A stretch of 64,000 nt of DNA from Ga0074130 sp035565355 (GCA_035565355.1 DATMSM010000012.1:1-64000); one strand, 5' to 3'. Positions 27,774 through 38,877 are shown, counted from the first letter of the stretch. The notes: generated from the sequence alone by a model not told the origin. Program-made: numbers and translations.

Positions 27774-28496
27774 ATGCCGACCTGGCGCTACCCCCGCCTC
27801 ATTGCGCATCGCTGTGGCGGGGCGCTGGCGCCGGAGAACACGCTGGCTGGGCTGCGCATTGCCGCCCGATTGGGCGTCAAGGCCGTCGAGTTCGACGCCA
27901 TGCTGAGCCGCGACGGCGTGCCGGTGCTGGTGCATGACGAGACGCTGGAGCGCACCACCAACGGCCGTGGCCGCGTGGCCGAAACGAGCGCGGCCGATTT
28001 GGGCGCACTGGATGCTGGCGTTCGCCATCATCGTGCTTACGCCGGCGAGCCCGTGCCCACGCTGGCGGCGGCGCTGGCGCTGTGCGATGAACTGCAGCTT
28101 GCGGTCAATCTCGAAATCAAACCATCCGCTGGGCAGGATGTCCTCACCGGTCATGCCGTGACGGCGCTGGCCGGCGCACGCGTGCCGCGCGCCGGCTTGA
28201 TCCTTTCTTCCTTCTCGGCAGTTGCCCTGGCGGCGGCGGCTGAAATGGCGCCGGAACTGTCGCGCGCCTTGCTGGTCGAAACCCTGCCTGCCGATTGGGC
28301 GCAGCAGCTGCGGCAACAAGGCTGCATTGCCTTGCATGCAGAGGCGCAGACGCTCGATCATGATCTGGCTCGCGCCGTGGTGGCGGCAGGCGTGCCGCTG
28401 GCCTGTTACACCGTCAACCGGCGCTGCGAGGCGGACGCTCTGTTTGCGCTGGGCGTGGCGGCGGTGTTTAGCGATAGGCCGGATCTCTTTACCTGA
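27774..28496 (+). CDS. ugpQ: Glycerophosphodiester phosphodiesterase
   Basis: A 240-residue GDPD-family TIM barrel without a signal peptide, so cytoplasmic like E. coli UgpQ (247 residues). The active-site opening is AHRCGGALAPENT, with a Cys replacing the usual Gly after HR. Metal-binding Glu and Asp lie in VEFDAMLSRDGVPVLVHDETLERTTNG, and LEIKP follows. It splits glycerophosphodiesters into glycerol-3-phosphate and an alcohol. The 2-base spacing to ugpB shows the pair works together in scavenging phospholipid headgroups. Confidence 0.92.
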   Translation: MPTWRYPRLIAHRCGGALAPENTLAGLRIAARLGVKAVEFDAMLSRDGVPVLVHDETLERTTNGRGRVAETSAADLGALDAGVRHHRAYAGEPVPTLAAALALCDELQLAVNLEIKPSAGQDVLTGHAVTALAGARVPRAGLILSSFSAVALAAAAEMAPELSRALLVETLPADWAQQLRQQGCIALHAEAQTLDHDLARAVVAAGVPLACYTVNRRCEADALFALGVAAVFSDRPDLFT

Positions 28497-28581
28497 CCTT
28501 ACAGTTTCCTGGTCGGCAAAGGGCGTTGTGAGACGTTATTCCGGATGTAAGGGACTAGTCCCGTTTCCGGAAAGACAGATC

Positions 28582-28881
28582 ATGAAGTCGCTCGTCCTTG
28601 TCCTTGCTCCCCTGCTGCTCGCGGGTTGCGCTCATTACAGCAGTTACGATGACCTCAATGGCTATGGCAGCTATGGTGGTTACGGCGGCGGATACAGCAG
28701 CTACTCGATAGGCGTGAGCAGCGGCTACCCGGTGTATCCGGCCTACGGGGCGCGTCCGCACTATCACCACCACCATCACCATGCATCGCCGCCAAGGCAT
28801 AGGCATGTCCATCCGCAGCATCACGGCCACAAGCATGGTGCCCACAAGGGGCATCGCCACGGCGGCGATCGACGACGCTGA
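28582..28881 (+). CDS. His-rich, Gly/Tyr-rich small lipoprotein
   Basis: A 99-residue predicted lipoprotein: MKSLVLVLAPLLLAGCAH has a lipobox (LAGC, Cys16). The mature part has a Gly/Tyr/Ser-rich stretch (YGSYGGYGGGYSSYS), then seven consecutive residues dominated by His (YHHHHHHA), and a His/Lys/Arg-rich tail. About a fifth of the protein is His. Metal binding at the envelope (nickel, zinc or copper) is a reasonable guess, but no known family was recognised. A 12-base perfect palindrome, GGGACTAGTCCC (28,551-28,562), lies 20 bases before the start. Confidence 0.6.
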   Translation: MKSLVLVLAPLLLAGCAHYSSYDDLNGYGSYGGYGGGYSSYSIGVSSGYPVYPAYGARPHYHHHHHHASPPRHRHVHPQHHGHKHGAHKGHRHGGDRRR

Positions 28882-28978
28882 AACTGAGCAATCGGTGTCC
28901 TGGCGGGCCGCTGGGGCCGCTTTTTAGGGGGCGAATCGCGTAAAATCCGACCTTTGCCCCATTCCCATTTTTGCCGCC

Positions 28979-31612
<2,634 letters not shown>

Positions 31613-31617
31613 GTACA

Positions 31618-31645
31618 ACGGCCCTGAGATTCAGGGCCGTTTTTC
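31618..31645 (+). terminator. alaS terminator
   Basis: ACGGCCCTGA, loop GAT, TCAGGGCCGTTTTTC begins 5 bases after the alaS stop. Confidence 0.92.
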
Positions 31646-31669
31646 TTTGATGGAGCACGGGGAAGCGTT

Positions 31670-31981
31670 GTGAAGAAGACTCTTGTAGTGGCGGCTTTGT
31701 GTGCAGGCCTTGCACATGCTCAGTCCCAGGTTTCGTCTGATGGTCTGGATCGCACGCCGGTCGAGGCAACCACCGCCAAGGGCGAAAAGGTGCTGCTCTA
31801 TCCGACCGGAAAGTGGGCGTTTGTTGATCTCGCCAAGGCCGCCGAGGCCAAGAAGGTGGCTGAACAGTTCCCCGAGAACAAGGTGCGCCCGGTTGATGCT
31901 CAGGGCGGCTGGGTGCCGGGTTCCAAGACGCTGATGCCGGGCGACAAGGACTACAACCGCGGCAGCCTGGGGCGAAAGTAA
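31670..31981 (+). CDS. Small exported protein, function unknown
   Basis: A 103-residue protein with a short signal peptide (MKKTLVVAALCAGLAHAQ). GTG at 31,670 is the only sensible start and has GGGGAAG upstream. The mature part contains TAKGEKVLLYPTGKWAFVD, a short motif seen in small periplasmic proteins that carry a single beta-hairpin repeat, and then GGWVPGSKTLMPGDKDYNRGS. I do not recognise a named family. It is bounded by terminators on both sides and so is probably transcribed alone or by read-through from alaS. Confidence 0.6.
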   Translation: MKKTLVVAALCAGLAHAQSQVSSDGLDRTPVEATTAKGEKVLLYPTGKWAFVDLAKAAEAKKVAEQFPENKVRPVDAQGGWVPGSKTLMPGDKDYNRGSLGRK

Positions 31982-32007
31982 ACGCAGCGCCTTGCCTTGG
32001 CGCACAC

Positions 32008-32038
32008 AAAAAAAGCCGTCCTTGGGACGGCTTTTTTT
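32008..32038. terminator. Bidirectional intrinsic terminator
   Basis: AAAAAAAGCCGTCC, loop TTG, GGACGGCTTTTTTT has T-runs on both strands. It lies between the small exported gene and the convergent EAL/HDOD gene. Confidence 0.93.
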
Positions 32039-32144
32039 ATCTGCGGGAGTGAGCGTAAATGGCCGGGGGACGTGCTCTGGAGAGCGCTAAAGAGGCATTG
32101 CTTTACAGGCAATGCGTGGCAGCTGCAGGCGGACTGAAGCTGAA

Positions 32145-33386
32145 CTAGCTCACTTCCACGCCGATATTGCTGGCCCAGGCCAGCGCCAGCGCCAGGCTGC
32201 TATTGACTGTGCTGGCGAGCAGTCCTAGGCGCTGTGCCAGCAGGTGTGAGCTTTCGGTGTCATGACTTTCCAGGCTTTCGGCCAGACTGAGCAGGGCACC
32301 CAGCTCGCCGCTGCGATTCAGCAATGCTTCGGTCACGCTGCTGTCGAGCGGCAGGCCTTGCAGAACGTTGCTCATGGGCGTGCCGAGCAGGGCCGGCATC
32401 AAGGACATGATGCCGGTGAGAAATGCATGTCCTTCGAAGTCCTTGTCGCCCGGCTTGATGCGTGCCGCCAGCAACTCGATGAGGCGGCCGCGTGTGGCGG
32501 CGAGGTGCATCAGCGGGCTGGGGAAGTCCTTGCCGTCGGGATTGGTGTAGATGACGAGCTGCAGCCAGCGCTGCAGCTGGCGGCGGCCGAGCACGGTGAT
32601 GGCGTGGCGCAGCGAGGTGACTTTCATGCGGATGCCGGTGGCGACCGAATTGGTCAGGCGCAGCAGATTGAAGGCCAGGCCGGGTTGCTGTTTTAGCGCA
32701 TCTTCGAGCTGGCCGGTCTCCGCATCCTGCAGCACCAGCGCCAGCAGGCGCATCAGGGCCGCCTGCGACTGCCCCAGCTTCTGTCCGGTGAGCATGGCCG
32801 GCCGCGCAAAATAATAACCCTGAAAAAAATCGTAGCCGAGGTTTTTGCAGACGTCGGCGACTTCCCTGCTATCCACCTTTTCTGCCAGCAGGCGCAGCGG
32901 ATAGTTTTTGAGTAGCTGGGTGGTGGCCAGTAACTGGTGGCGATCCAGCTGCTTCAGGTCGACCTTGACGATATCGGTCAGGAGCAGCATGGGGCGCCAG
33001 CGCTCGACTTCGTGCGTAAAGTCGTCGAGCGCGATCATGAAGCCGTGGCGTTTGAGTTCGGTGCAGCGCTCGACGATCTCGGGCGTGATCTCGACCGTCT
33101 CCAGCACTTCGAGCACGATTTTTCCCGGCGGCAGCAGCTCCGGCAGATCGGACAAGAGCAGGGCCGCGTCGCAGTTGATAAAGCCTTTGTAGGGCCCCAG
33201 CGCCTGTTCTATCCCGATCTCGCCGAAGGCGTGGCTGATGACGTTTGCCGTCGCCGCCAAGTCGCTGTCTACAGTGGCGCTATTTTCCTGGTTGTCGCGG
33301 AACAGCAGTTCATAGGCAAACAGCTCCTGCTTGCGGTCAAGGATGGGCTGGCGGCCGAGAAAAAGGGAATCGCTGGAGTGGCTCAT
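32145..33386 (-). CDS. EAL-HDOD signalling protein
   Basis: A 413-residue two-domain protein: an EAL domain (about residues 8-205) followed by an HDOD domain (about 205-400). The EAL core residues are altered: YELLFRD stands where ExLxR would be, LEVLETVEI and LDDFTHE replace ELTE and DDFGTG, while AEKVD and QGYYFARP remain recognisable. Cyclic-di-GMP hydrolysis is therefore unlikely, and a protein-binding or sensor role is expected, as in other YuxH-type proteins. Its start overlaps the stop of the upstream mutase by ATGA, so it is translationally coupled to it. Confidence 0.88.
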   Translation of the reverse strand: MSHSSDSLFLGRQPILDRKQELFAYELLFRDNQENSATVDSDLAATANVISHAFGEIGIEQALGPYKGFINCDAALLLSDLPELLPPGKIVLEVLETVEITPEIVERCTELKRHGFMIALDDFTHEVERWRPMLLLTDIVKVDLKQLDRHQLLATTQLLKNYPLRLLAEKVDSREVADVCKNLGYDFFQGYYFARPAMLTGQKLGQSQAALMRLLALVLQDAETGQLEDALKQQPGLAFNLLRLTNSVATGIRMKVTSLRHAITVLGRRQLQRWLQLVIYTNPDGKDFPSPLMHLAATRGRLIELLAARIKPGDKDFEGHAFLTGIMSLMPALLGTPMSNVLQGLPLDSSVTEALLNRSGELGALLSLAESLESHDTESSHLLAQRLGLLASTVNSSLALALAWASNIGVEVS

Positions 33387-34771
33387 TCCTCATAGTTTAT
33401 CAGCAGCCCCGGCCAGCACTTCTCCAATGCCTGTTTGAATTCGGCCTGAATGCGCGCCAAAGCAACAGCATCGTCGGCTTCGAAGCGCAGCACGATCACC
33501 GGCGTGGTATTGGAAGCGCGGGCCAGACCGAAGCCGTCGGCAAACTCGGCGCGCACGCCGTCGATGGTGATCAGTTCCTGGGCGCTCGGAAACAGCTTGC
33601 CGGCATCGCGCTGGAGTATTTCGACCAGCTGGTGCGGTTCGCCTTCCTGCATCTTGACGTTGAGCTCGGGCGTCGAGGTCGACTTGGGCAAATTCTTCAG
33701 CGGCCAGTTGGCATCCTGCCAGCGCGACACGATCTCGAGCAGGCGCGCGCCGGCATACAGGCCGTCGTCGAAACCGTACCAGCGCTCCTTGAAGAACATG
33801 TGGCCGCTCATCTCGCCGGCCAGCGGCGCGCCGGTTTCCCGGAGCTTGGCCTTGATCAGGGCGTGGCCGGTTTTCCACATCAGCGGCTTGCCCTTCTGGT
33901 ACTTGATCGATTCGCCCACGAGTCTCGAGCACTTCACGTCGTAGATGATCTCGGCACCCGGATTGCGCGTCAGGATATCGGCGGCGAAGAGCATGAGCTG
34001 GCGGTCGGCGTAGATGATCTCGCCATCCTTGGTGACCACGCCGAGACGGTCGCCGTCACCGTCGAAGGCCAGGCCCAGTTCGGCATCGGTTTCCTTGAGC
34101 GTGCGGATCACGTCCTGCAGGTTCTCCGGCTTGGAGGGGTCGGGGTGATGGTTAGGGAAGGTGCCATCGACGTCGCAGAACAGCTCGATCACTTCACAGC
34201 CCAGCTTCCGGAACAGCTCGGGCGCGATGCCGCCGGCCACGCCGTTGCCGGCGTCGATGACGATCTTCATCTTGCGGGCGAGCTTGATGTCGCCGACGAT
34301 GCGCTTGATATAGGCCTGTCGCACATCCGCCTTCGTCACCTTGCCCTTGCCGTGGATGAGCAGATCGCCTTCGATACGGCGGCGCAGTGCCTGGATCATG
34401 TCGCCGTAGAGGGTCTCGCCGCCGAGCACCATCTTGAGGCCGTTGTAGTCGGGCGGGTTGTGGCTGCCGGTGACGGAGACGCAGGAGCTGGTGCCGAGCT
34501 CGTAGGCAGCGAAATAGGACAACGGCGTCGGCACGCAGCCGATGTCGATGACATCCACGCCGGCTGCGGTAATGCCTTCGGCCAGCGCAGCGGAGAGTTC
34601 GGGGCCGGACAGGCGGCCGTCGCGCCCGACCGCGATGGACTTCTGCTTGCGCAGCACCGCCTCGCTGCCCAGGGCATGGCCGATGGCGCGTACGGCCTCG
34701 GGCGTCAGGGTCTTGTCGACGATACCGCGAATATCGTATGCCTTGAAGATTTCAGCAGCGGGGAGGGTCAT
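33383..34771 (-). CDS. algC: Phosphomannomutase/phosphoglucomutase (AlgC type)
   Basis: A 462-residue alpha-D-phosphohexomutase, the same size as Pseudomonas AlgC (463). The phosphoserine loop is TGSHNPPDYNGLK (Ser103), the metal loop DGDGDRLG and the sugar loop GEMSGHMFF. It interconverts hexose 6- and 1-phosphates for LPS, exopolysaccharide and nucleotide-sugar synthesis. The gene is coupled by ATGA to the EAL-HDOD gene, which hints that surface-polysaccharide supply and signalling are co-expressed. Confidence 0.93.
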   Translation of the reverse strand: MTLPAAEIFKAYDIRGIVDKTLTPEAVRAIGHALGSEAVLRKQKSIAVGRDGRLSGPELSAALAEGITAAGVDVIDIGCVPTPLSYFAAYELGTSSCVSVTGSHNPPDYNGLKMVLGGETLYGDMIQALRRRIEGDLLIHGKGKVTKADVRQAYIKRIVGDIKLARKMKIVIDAGNGVAGGIAPELFRKLGCEVIELFCDVDGTFPNHHPDPSKPENLQDVIRTLKETDAELGLAFDGDGDRLGVVTKDGEIIYADRQLMLFAADILTRNPGAEIIYDVKCSRLVGESIKYQKGKPLMWKTGHALIKAKLRETGAPLAGEMSGHMFFKERWYGFDDGLYAGARLLEIVSRWQDANWPLKNLPKSTSTPELNVKMQEGEPHQLVEILQRDAGKLFPSAQELITIDGVRAEFADGFGLARASNTTPVIVLRFEADDAVALARIQAEFKQALEKCWPGLLINYEE

Positions 34772-34805
34772 GTCAGCCTCGATGGGTTAAACGGGAACAG
34801 TCAAA

Positions 34806-35876
34806 TTATGCCACCCGATTGTTGCCGGCATATTGGCCCAGATGACCTAATAATCGCTGCGGCAACCAGCTCAGGTGGCCGGGCGGGCTGCCGCCGACAA
34901 AGCCGACATGACCGCCTCCGGCGGAGACTTCGAGCTGCACGCAAGCGGGCAGGCTATCCGCGGCGGGCAGGGCCGAGGCCGGCAGAAAAGGATCGTTGGC
35001 CGCATGTATCAGCAAGGTGGGGACGCTGATACCGGACAGGTACTGCGCACTGCTGCTGCGGCTGTAATAGTCGTCGGCATCCTTGAAGCCATGCAGCGGT
35101 GCAGTGACGGCGGCGTCGAAATCGCGCAGCGTGCGCGCCGCGCGGATGGCGGCCAGCTCCGTGTAGCCGGGCTGGCCGGGAAAACGCTGCGCCTTGGCCA
35201 GGCTGCACGGAATCAGGCTGCGCAGGAAATGGCGTGAGTAGAGCCGGCCGAGGCCGCGCGACAACATGTGATTGGCGGCGGCCAGGTCGTAGGGCACGCT
35301 GACGGCAGCCGCTGCGAACGGCAGGGCTTGGCTGCCGGACTCACCCAAATATTTGAGCAGCGCATTGCCGCCCAGCGATACGCCGACGGCGCAGAGCAGG
35401 GCGTAGCGGCGGCCCAGTGTTTCCATTACCCAGGCAATTTCGGCCGAGTCGCCGGAGTGATAGGCGCGTGCCAGTCGGTTGGGCTCGCCCGAGCAGCCAC
35501 GGAAGTGCACGACCACGCCATGCCAGCCGCGCGCTGCTATCGCATGCATGAGCGCGCGGGCATAGTGGCTGTGCGAACTGCCTTCAAGGCCGTGGAAGAG
35601 CACCAGCAATGGCGGTGCCGTTGCTAGGCACCCCGCGCAGGCTGCGCCTGCACCTCGTGCCTGCGGCACATCGCCGATGGCACTGTGAGTGCCATCGATA
35701 GTCCTGTCTCCGTAGCACCAATCGAGATCAATGAAGTCGCCGTCGGGCGTTTCAATGCGTTCGCGACTATAGGCGGGCAGGGGAATGCCGCCCCGGAGCA
35801 ACAGGGGCCAGACCGTCTGCAGATGGGCGCCCGGCAGCCAGGACGGGGCGGAGTAGGCGTGCGCTTCCAGGGTCAG
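34806..35876 (-). CDS. YheT-type alpha/beta hydrolase, probable CTG start
   Basis: An alpha/beta hydrolase of the COG0429/YheT group. It has the nucleophile elbow GVSLGGNALLKYLGE and the block LFHGLEGSSHSHYARALM. The first ATG/GTG/TTG-type start in frame (TTG at 35,801) would remove the family's conserved N-terminal block, which is present upstream in frame as LPGAHLQTVWP. A CTG at 35,876 restores it. That CTG overlaps the stop of the upstream gene as CTGA, the geometry expected for coupled translation. With this start the protein is 356 residues. The substrate is unknown; esterase activity on short acyl chains is typical. Confidence 0.82.
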   Translation of the reverse strand: MTLEAHAYSAPSWLPGAHLQTVWPLLLRGGIPLPAYSRERIETPDGDFIDLDWCYGDRTIDGTHSAIGDVPQARGAGAACAGCLATAPPLLVLFHGLEGSSHSHYARALMHAIAARGWHGVVVHFRGCSGEPNRLARAYHSGDSAEIAWVMETLGRRYALLCAVGVSLGGNALLKYLGESGSQALPFAAAAVSVPYDLAAANHMLSRGLGRLYSRHFLRSLIPCSLAKAQRFPGQPGYTELAAIRAARTLRDFDAAVTAPLHGFKDADDYYSRSSSAQYLSGISVPTLLIHAANDPFLPASALPAADSLPACVQLEVSAGGGHVGFVGGSPPGHLSWLPQRLLGHLGQYAGNNRVA

Positions 35877-36310
35877 TGCAGTATCTGCGGTGCGTCTTCG
35901 CTGAAGGTGTCAGGCGGTGCCGGCGAGGCGTGATGGACGATCATGCGCCAGCCCATGGCACCGCGCACATAAACATTGGTGGCGATGACCGGTGCGCGCT
36001 GGCTCGGATCGTTGTGCAGGGCAATTTCCTCGAGCACGCTATGCACGGCCGTGAGCGGATCCTGATGCTGGCTCTGCAGGGTGTAGCGCACATTGAGGCG
36101 CTGGCCGTTGCCGAAGACCTGGCTCCAGGCCTCGCGGATGGCGGTATAGCCGGCGACACGGCCACTGCCCGGATGTATGCAGACGATTTCCTCGTCCTCG
36201 GCCCAGACCGACATGATGGCCTCCAGGTCGCCGCGTCCCAGGGCCTCATAGAAGGCGGCTTCGACATCCTGCGGGCTGGCAAAGAGGGTTTTCTTCAGAG
36301 TCGTTGACAC
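35873..36310 (-). CDS. SnoaL/NTF2-like protein
   Basis: A 145-residue NTF2-fold protein (DUF4440/SnoaL-like). Landmarks are VEAAFYEALGRGDLEAIMSVWAED, HPGSGRVAGYTAIREAW and the closing WRMIVHHASP. The frame is open up to 36,439, but GTG 36,310, with GAGGG 9 bases upstream, gives the usual length. A stem CCCTCCTT/AAGGAGGG (36,328-36,346) lies just before it. Such proteins serve many roles and no function is assigned. Its stop overlaps the proposed start of the hydrolase gene. Confidence 0.75.
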   Translation of the reverse strand: MSTTLKKTLFASPQDVEAAFYEALGRGDLEAIMSVWAEDEEIVCIHPGSGRVAGYTAIREAWSQVFGNGQRLNVRYTLQSQHQDPLTAVHSVLEEIALHNDPSQRAPVIATNVYVRGAMGWRMIVHHASPAPPDTFSEDAPQILH

Positions 36311-36381
36311 AGTTTCTTTCCCTCTGGCCCTCCTTTCCAAGGAGGGATACCGGTTATTCGTCGGGGCCTGCGTTAGCCGTC

Positions 36382-37380
36382 CTATATTACTTCTTCGGCC
36401 GCCTTTTCGACAGAAGCGGGGCTCATGTTGCGCATGCACTTGAAGTGGCCAAGCGGGCAGACACGTTCAAAACAGGGACTGCACTCCACGCCGAGATTAA
36501 CGATCCTGGCCCTGTCGTTCATCGGCGGTGTATAGGCCGGGCTGGATGAGCCGTAGAGCGCCACCTGCGGGCGCTGCAGGGCGGCGGCGACATGCATGAG
36601 GCCGGAATCGTTGCTGACCACGAGCCGTGCGGCGGCGAGCAGGTCGATGGCTTCGAACAGCGTGGTCTTACCGGCCAGGTTGCGCGCCGTGCCCATGCTC
36701 TGGGCGACGATTTCGTCGCCTACCGGGGCGTCCTTGGGCGAGCCAAGCAGAAGCACTGGCTGTTGCGTTGTGCCGTAGCGTTGCGCCAGCTCCGCGTAAT
36801 ACTCGGCTGGCCAGCGCTTGGCCGGGCCGTACTCGGCGCCAGGACAGAAAATCACGGGTTGCGCATCTGCGGCCAGCCCGTGCGCGGTTAGCGCGGCGGC
36901 TTGTTGTTCGGGAGTGGACTGCAGGCGCGCTTCCAGCTTTTTGCCATCGAGGGGGCCGGCCAGCGCCGCATAGCGCTGCACGAGCTCAGGATGTCTGACG
37001 GTGTCCAGCGTGTGGATATCGTTGAGCAGGAAGTAGCGCGCTTCGCCGCGATAGCCGGTGCGCTTGCGGATGCCGGCATGGAAGGGCACCAGGGCCGACT
37101 TCCACGAGTTAGGCAGGACGATGGCCTGGTCGTAGCGCTCGCTGCGCAATTGTTCGCCGAGGCGCCGCCGCGTCGTCCAGTCCAGGCCGCCGTGGCGCAA
37201 GGGGCTGTCGATGACGCGAGTGACCTCGGGCATGCGTTTGAGCAGAGGCGCCACCCAGGGGGGGGCCAATACGTCGATTTCGAGAGTGGAATGCTGCTGC
37301 GCCAGCCGCTGAAACAGCGGCTGGGCCATGATCGTGTCGCCGATCCAGGACGGTGCAACAACGAAGATGCGGTAGCTCAT
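36382..37380 (-). CDS. waaF: ADP-heptose:LPS heptosyltransferase II
   Basis: A 332-residue family 9 glycosyltransferase that adds the second heptose to the LPS inner core. Landmarks are FVVAPSWIGDTIMAQPLF at the N-terminus, FCPGAEYGPAKRWPAEYYAEL for ADP-heptose binding, NDSGLMHVAAALQRPQVALYG, and the Cys-rich C-terminus SPCFERVCPLGHFKCM. The start at 37,380 (MSYRIFVV) is the family start; upstream in-frame codons lie in the repeat sequence. It acts on the inner face of the inner membrane. Confidence 0.93.
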   Translation of the reverse strand: MSYRIFVVAPSWIGDTIMAQPLFQRLAQQHSTLEIDVLAPPWVAPLLKRMPEVTRVIDSPLRHGGLDWTTRRRLGEQLRSERYDQAIVLPNSWKSALVPFHAGIRKRTGYRGEARYFLLNDIHTLDTVRHPELVQRYAALAGPLDGKKLEARLQSTPEQQAAALTAHGLAADAQPVIFCPGAEYGPAKRWPAEYYAELAQRYGTTQQPVLLLGSPKDAPVGDEIVAQSMGTARNLAGKTTLFEAIDLLAAARLVVSNDSGLMHVAAALQRPQVALYGSSSPAYTPPMNDRARIVNLGVECSPCFERVCPLGHFKCMRNMSPASVEKAAEEVI

Positions 37381-37420
37381 CTCGATACAGCGCTCCGGCG
37401 GGAGAAAACATATGGCGACG

Positions 37421-37541
37421 GAGAGCGGGCCTTTGGCGAAGGGCCGCCCCGAGCCAAAGGCAGCGTAAAACACGGAGCCATGCGAAGCATGGCGAACCGA
37501 AGTCGCCCCTTTCCACGGGAAAGGGGCTGGGGGTAAGGCTT
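37421..37541 (-). repeat. Dispersed intergenic repeat, copy A
   Basis: About 120 bases upstream of waaF made of three stems: GCCTTTGGC/GCCAAAGGC (37,429-37,437 and 37,453-37,461), GCCATGC-GAA-GCATGGC (37,477-37,493) and CCCCTTTCC-ACG-GGAAAGGGG (37,506-37,526). Read on the minus strand it matches the sequence at 41,061-41,220, including GGTTCGCCATGC and GGGGCGGCCC. Stem sequences differ between the copies while pairing is kept. Confidence 0.7.
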
Positions 37542-37743
37542 AGTGATGGCCCTTCGGGGCCTCACCGGTGAAGTGGTAGTTGGTGCCGCAGTAGGGGCAC
37601 TTCATTTCACCGGTCTTCAGCACGTCCAGGAAGACGCGGGGGTGACGGGCCCACAGCGGCGCGCCCGGCTGCGGGCAGTGCAGCGGCAGGTCGTGGGCGG
37701 TGACATTGACTTCGCGGGCGGTGTCTTTTGCAGATTCGCTCAT
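37540..37743 (-). CDS. CHCC zinc-finger protein
   Basis: A 67-residue protein with the zf-CHCC pattern: Cys23 and His34 (LHCPQPGAPLWARHPRVFLD), then Cys49 and Cys52 (KCPYCGTNYHF). It is related to the zinc-binding domain of mitochondrial complex I subunit NDUFS6. In betaproteobacteria a gene of this type is regularly found between ilvE and waaF, as here. The role is unknown. It lies 35 bases downstream of ilvE on the same strand and is probably co-transcribed with it. Confidence 0.87.
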   Translation of the reverse strand: MSESAKDTAREVNVTAHDLPLHCPQPGAPLWARHPRVFLDVLKTGEMKCPYCGTNYHFTGEAPKGHH

Positions 37744-37778
37744 CTTGTTTTCCTTGGGATGTTCTCGTTGATACCTGA

Positions 37779-38702
37779 TTAAGCAACCGGGGTCAGCCAG
37801 TGATCGTACTCGGGCACACGACCATTGACCACGTCGAAGAAGCGCGCCTGGATCTTGGCAGTGATCGGGCCGCGGCGGCCTTCGCCGATCTGGCGGCGGT
37901 CGAGTTCGCGGATCGGCGTGACTTCGGCGGCGGTGCCGGTAAAGAAGGCTTCGTCGGCGGTGTACACGTCGTCGCGCGTCAGGCGGCGGCTGATGATGCT
38001 GTAGCCGAGATCCTTGGCCAGCGAATGAATCGTCGAACGGGTGATGCCGATCAGGGCGGAAGCGATTTCGGGTTCGTAGATCTGCCCATCCTTGATGATG
38101 AACAGGTTCTCGCCGGCGCCTTCGGCGACGAAACCGTCGACGTCGAGCAACAGTGCTTCGTCGTAACCGTCATCCACGGCTTCCATGTGCGCGAGGATGG
38201 AATTCGCATACGAGGCAGCGTACTTGGCGCGGCACATGGTCACATTGACGTGGTGGCGGGCGAAGCTGGCGGTCTTGATGCGGATGCCGCGCTCCATGCC
38301 TTCCTCACCGAGGTAGGCGCCCCAGGGCCAGGCGGCGATGGCGACGTGAGTCTGGGCACCGTGCGGGCTGATGCCCATCTTTTCCGAGCCGTAGAAGGCG
38401 AGCGGACGCAGGTAGCCGGATTCCAGCTTGTTCACGCGCACGACTTCCTTCTGCGCTTCCATCAGCGTGTTCTTGTCCCAGGGCATGGGCATGCGGAAGA
38501 TATGCGCCGAGTTGAACAGGCGGTCGGTGTGTTCCTTGAGGCGGAAGATCGCCGTGCCTTTTTCGGTCTTGTAAGCGCGGACGCCTTCGAACAGGGACAA
38601 ACCGTAGTGCAGCGAATGCGTCAGCACGTGGGTATTGGCCTCCCGCCAGGGCACGAGCTTGCCGTCGTACCAGATGAAGCCGTCGCGGTCGGACATGGAC
38701 AT
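37779..38702 (-). CDS. ilvE: Branched-chain amino acid aminotransferase
   Basis: A 307-residue fold-type IV PLP aminotransferase. It opens with DGFIWYDGKLVPWREANTHVL and HYGLSLFEGVRAY. The PLP lysine lies in RAKYAASYANS. The signature EALLLDVDGFVAEGAGENLFI follows, then FFTGTAAEVTPI. It catalyses the last step of valine, leucine and isoleucine synthesis. ATG 38,702 or the in-frame ATG six bases later could be the start. It is divergent from nudJ, and the 175-base gap holds both promoters. Confidence 0.95.
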   Translation of the reverse strand: MSMSDRDGFIWYDGKLVPWREANTHVLTHSLHYGLSLFEGVRAYKTEKGTAIFRLKEHTDRLFNSAHIFRMPMPWDKNTLMEAQKEVVRVNKLESGYLRPLAFYGSEKMGISPHGAQTHVAIAAWPWGAYLGEEGMERGIRIKTASFARHHVNVTMCRAKYAASYANSILAHMEAVDDGYDEALLLDVDGFVAEGAGENLFIIKDGQIYEPEIASALIGITRSTIHSLAKDLGYSIISRRLTRDDVYTADEAFFTGTAAEVTPIRELDRRQIGEGRRGPITAKIQARFFDVVNGRVPEYDHWLTPVA

Positions 38703-38877
38703 GGATCAATCTCCAGCAAATATGCGTAAAGATGGAGATTTTATCTGATTTGTGACCAGTCTCGGAGGCCAGACAGTCAGTCAAAGTAAAATACCGCTTG
38801 TCCATGAGCGCAGCCGCCACAGGCCCCGCGCTCAGCATAGCCAATTTGAAAGCGGGCCTTTGCGTCTGCGCTTTTTT

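Noticed and set aside
33245..35029. A 594-codon plus-strand frame opposite the phosphomannomutase gene
   Set aside because: The minus strand carries complete AlgC motifs; the plus frame is a composition artefact.
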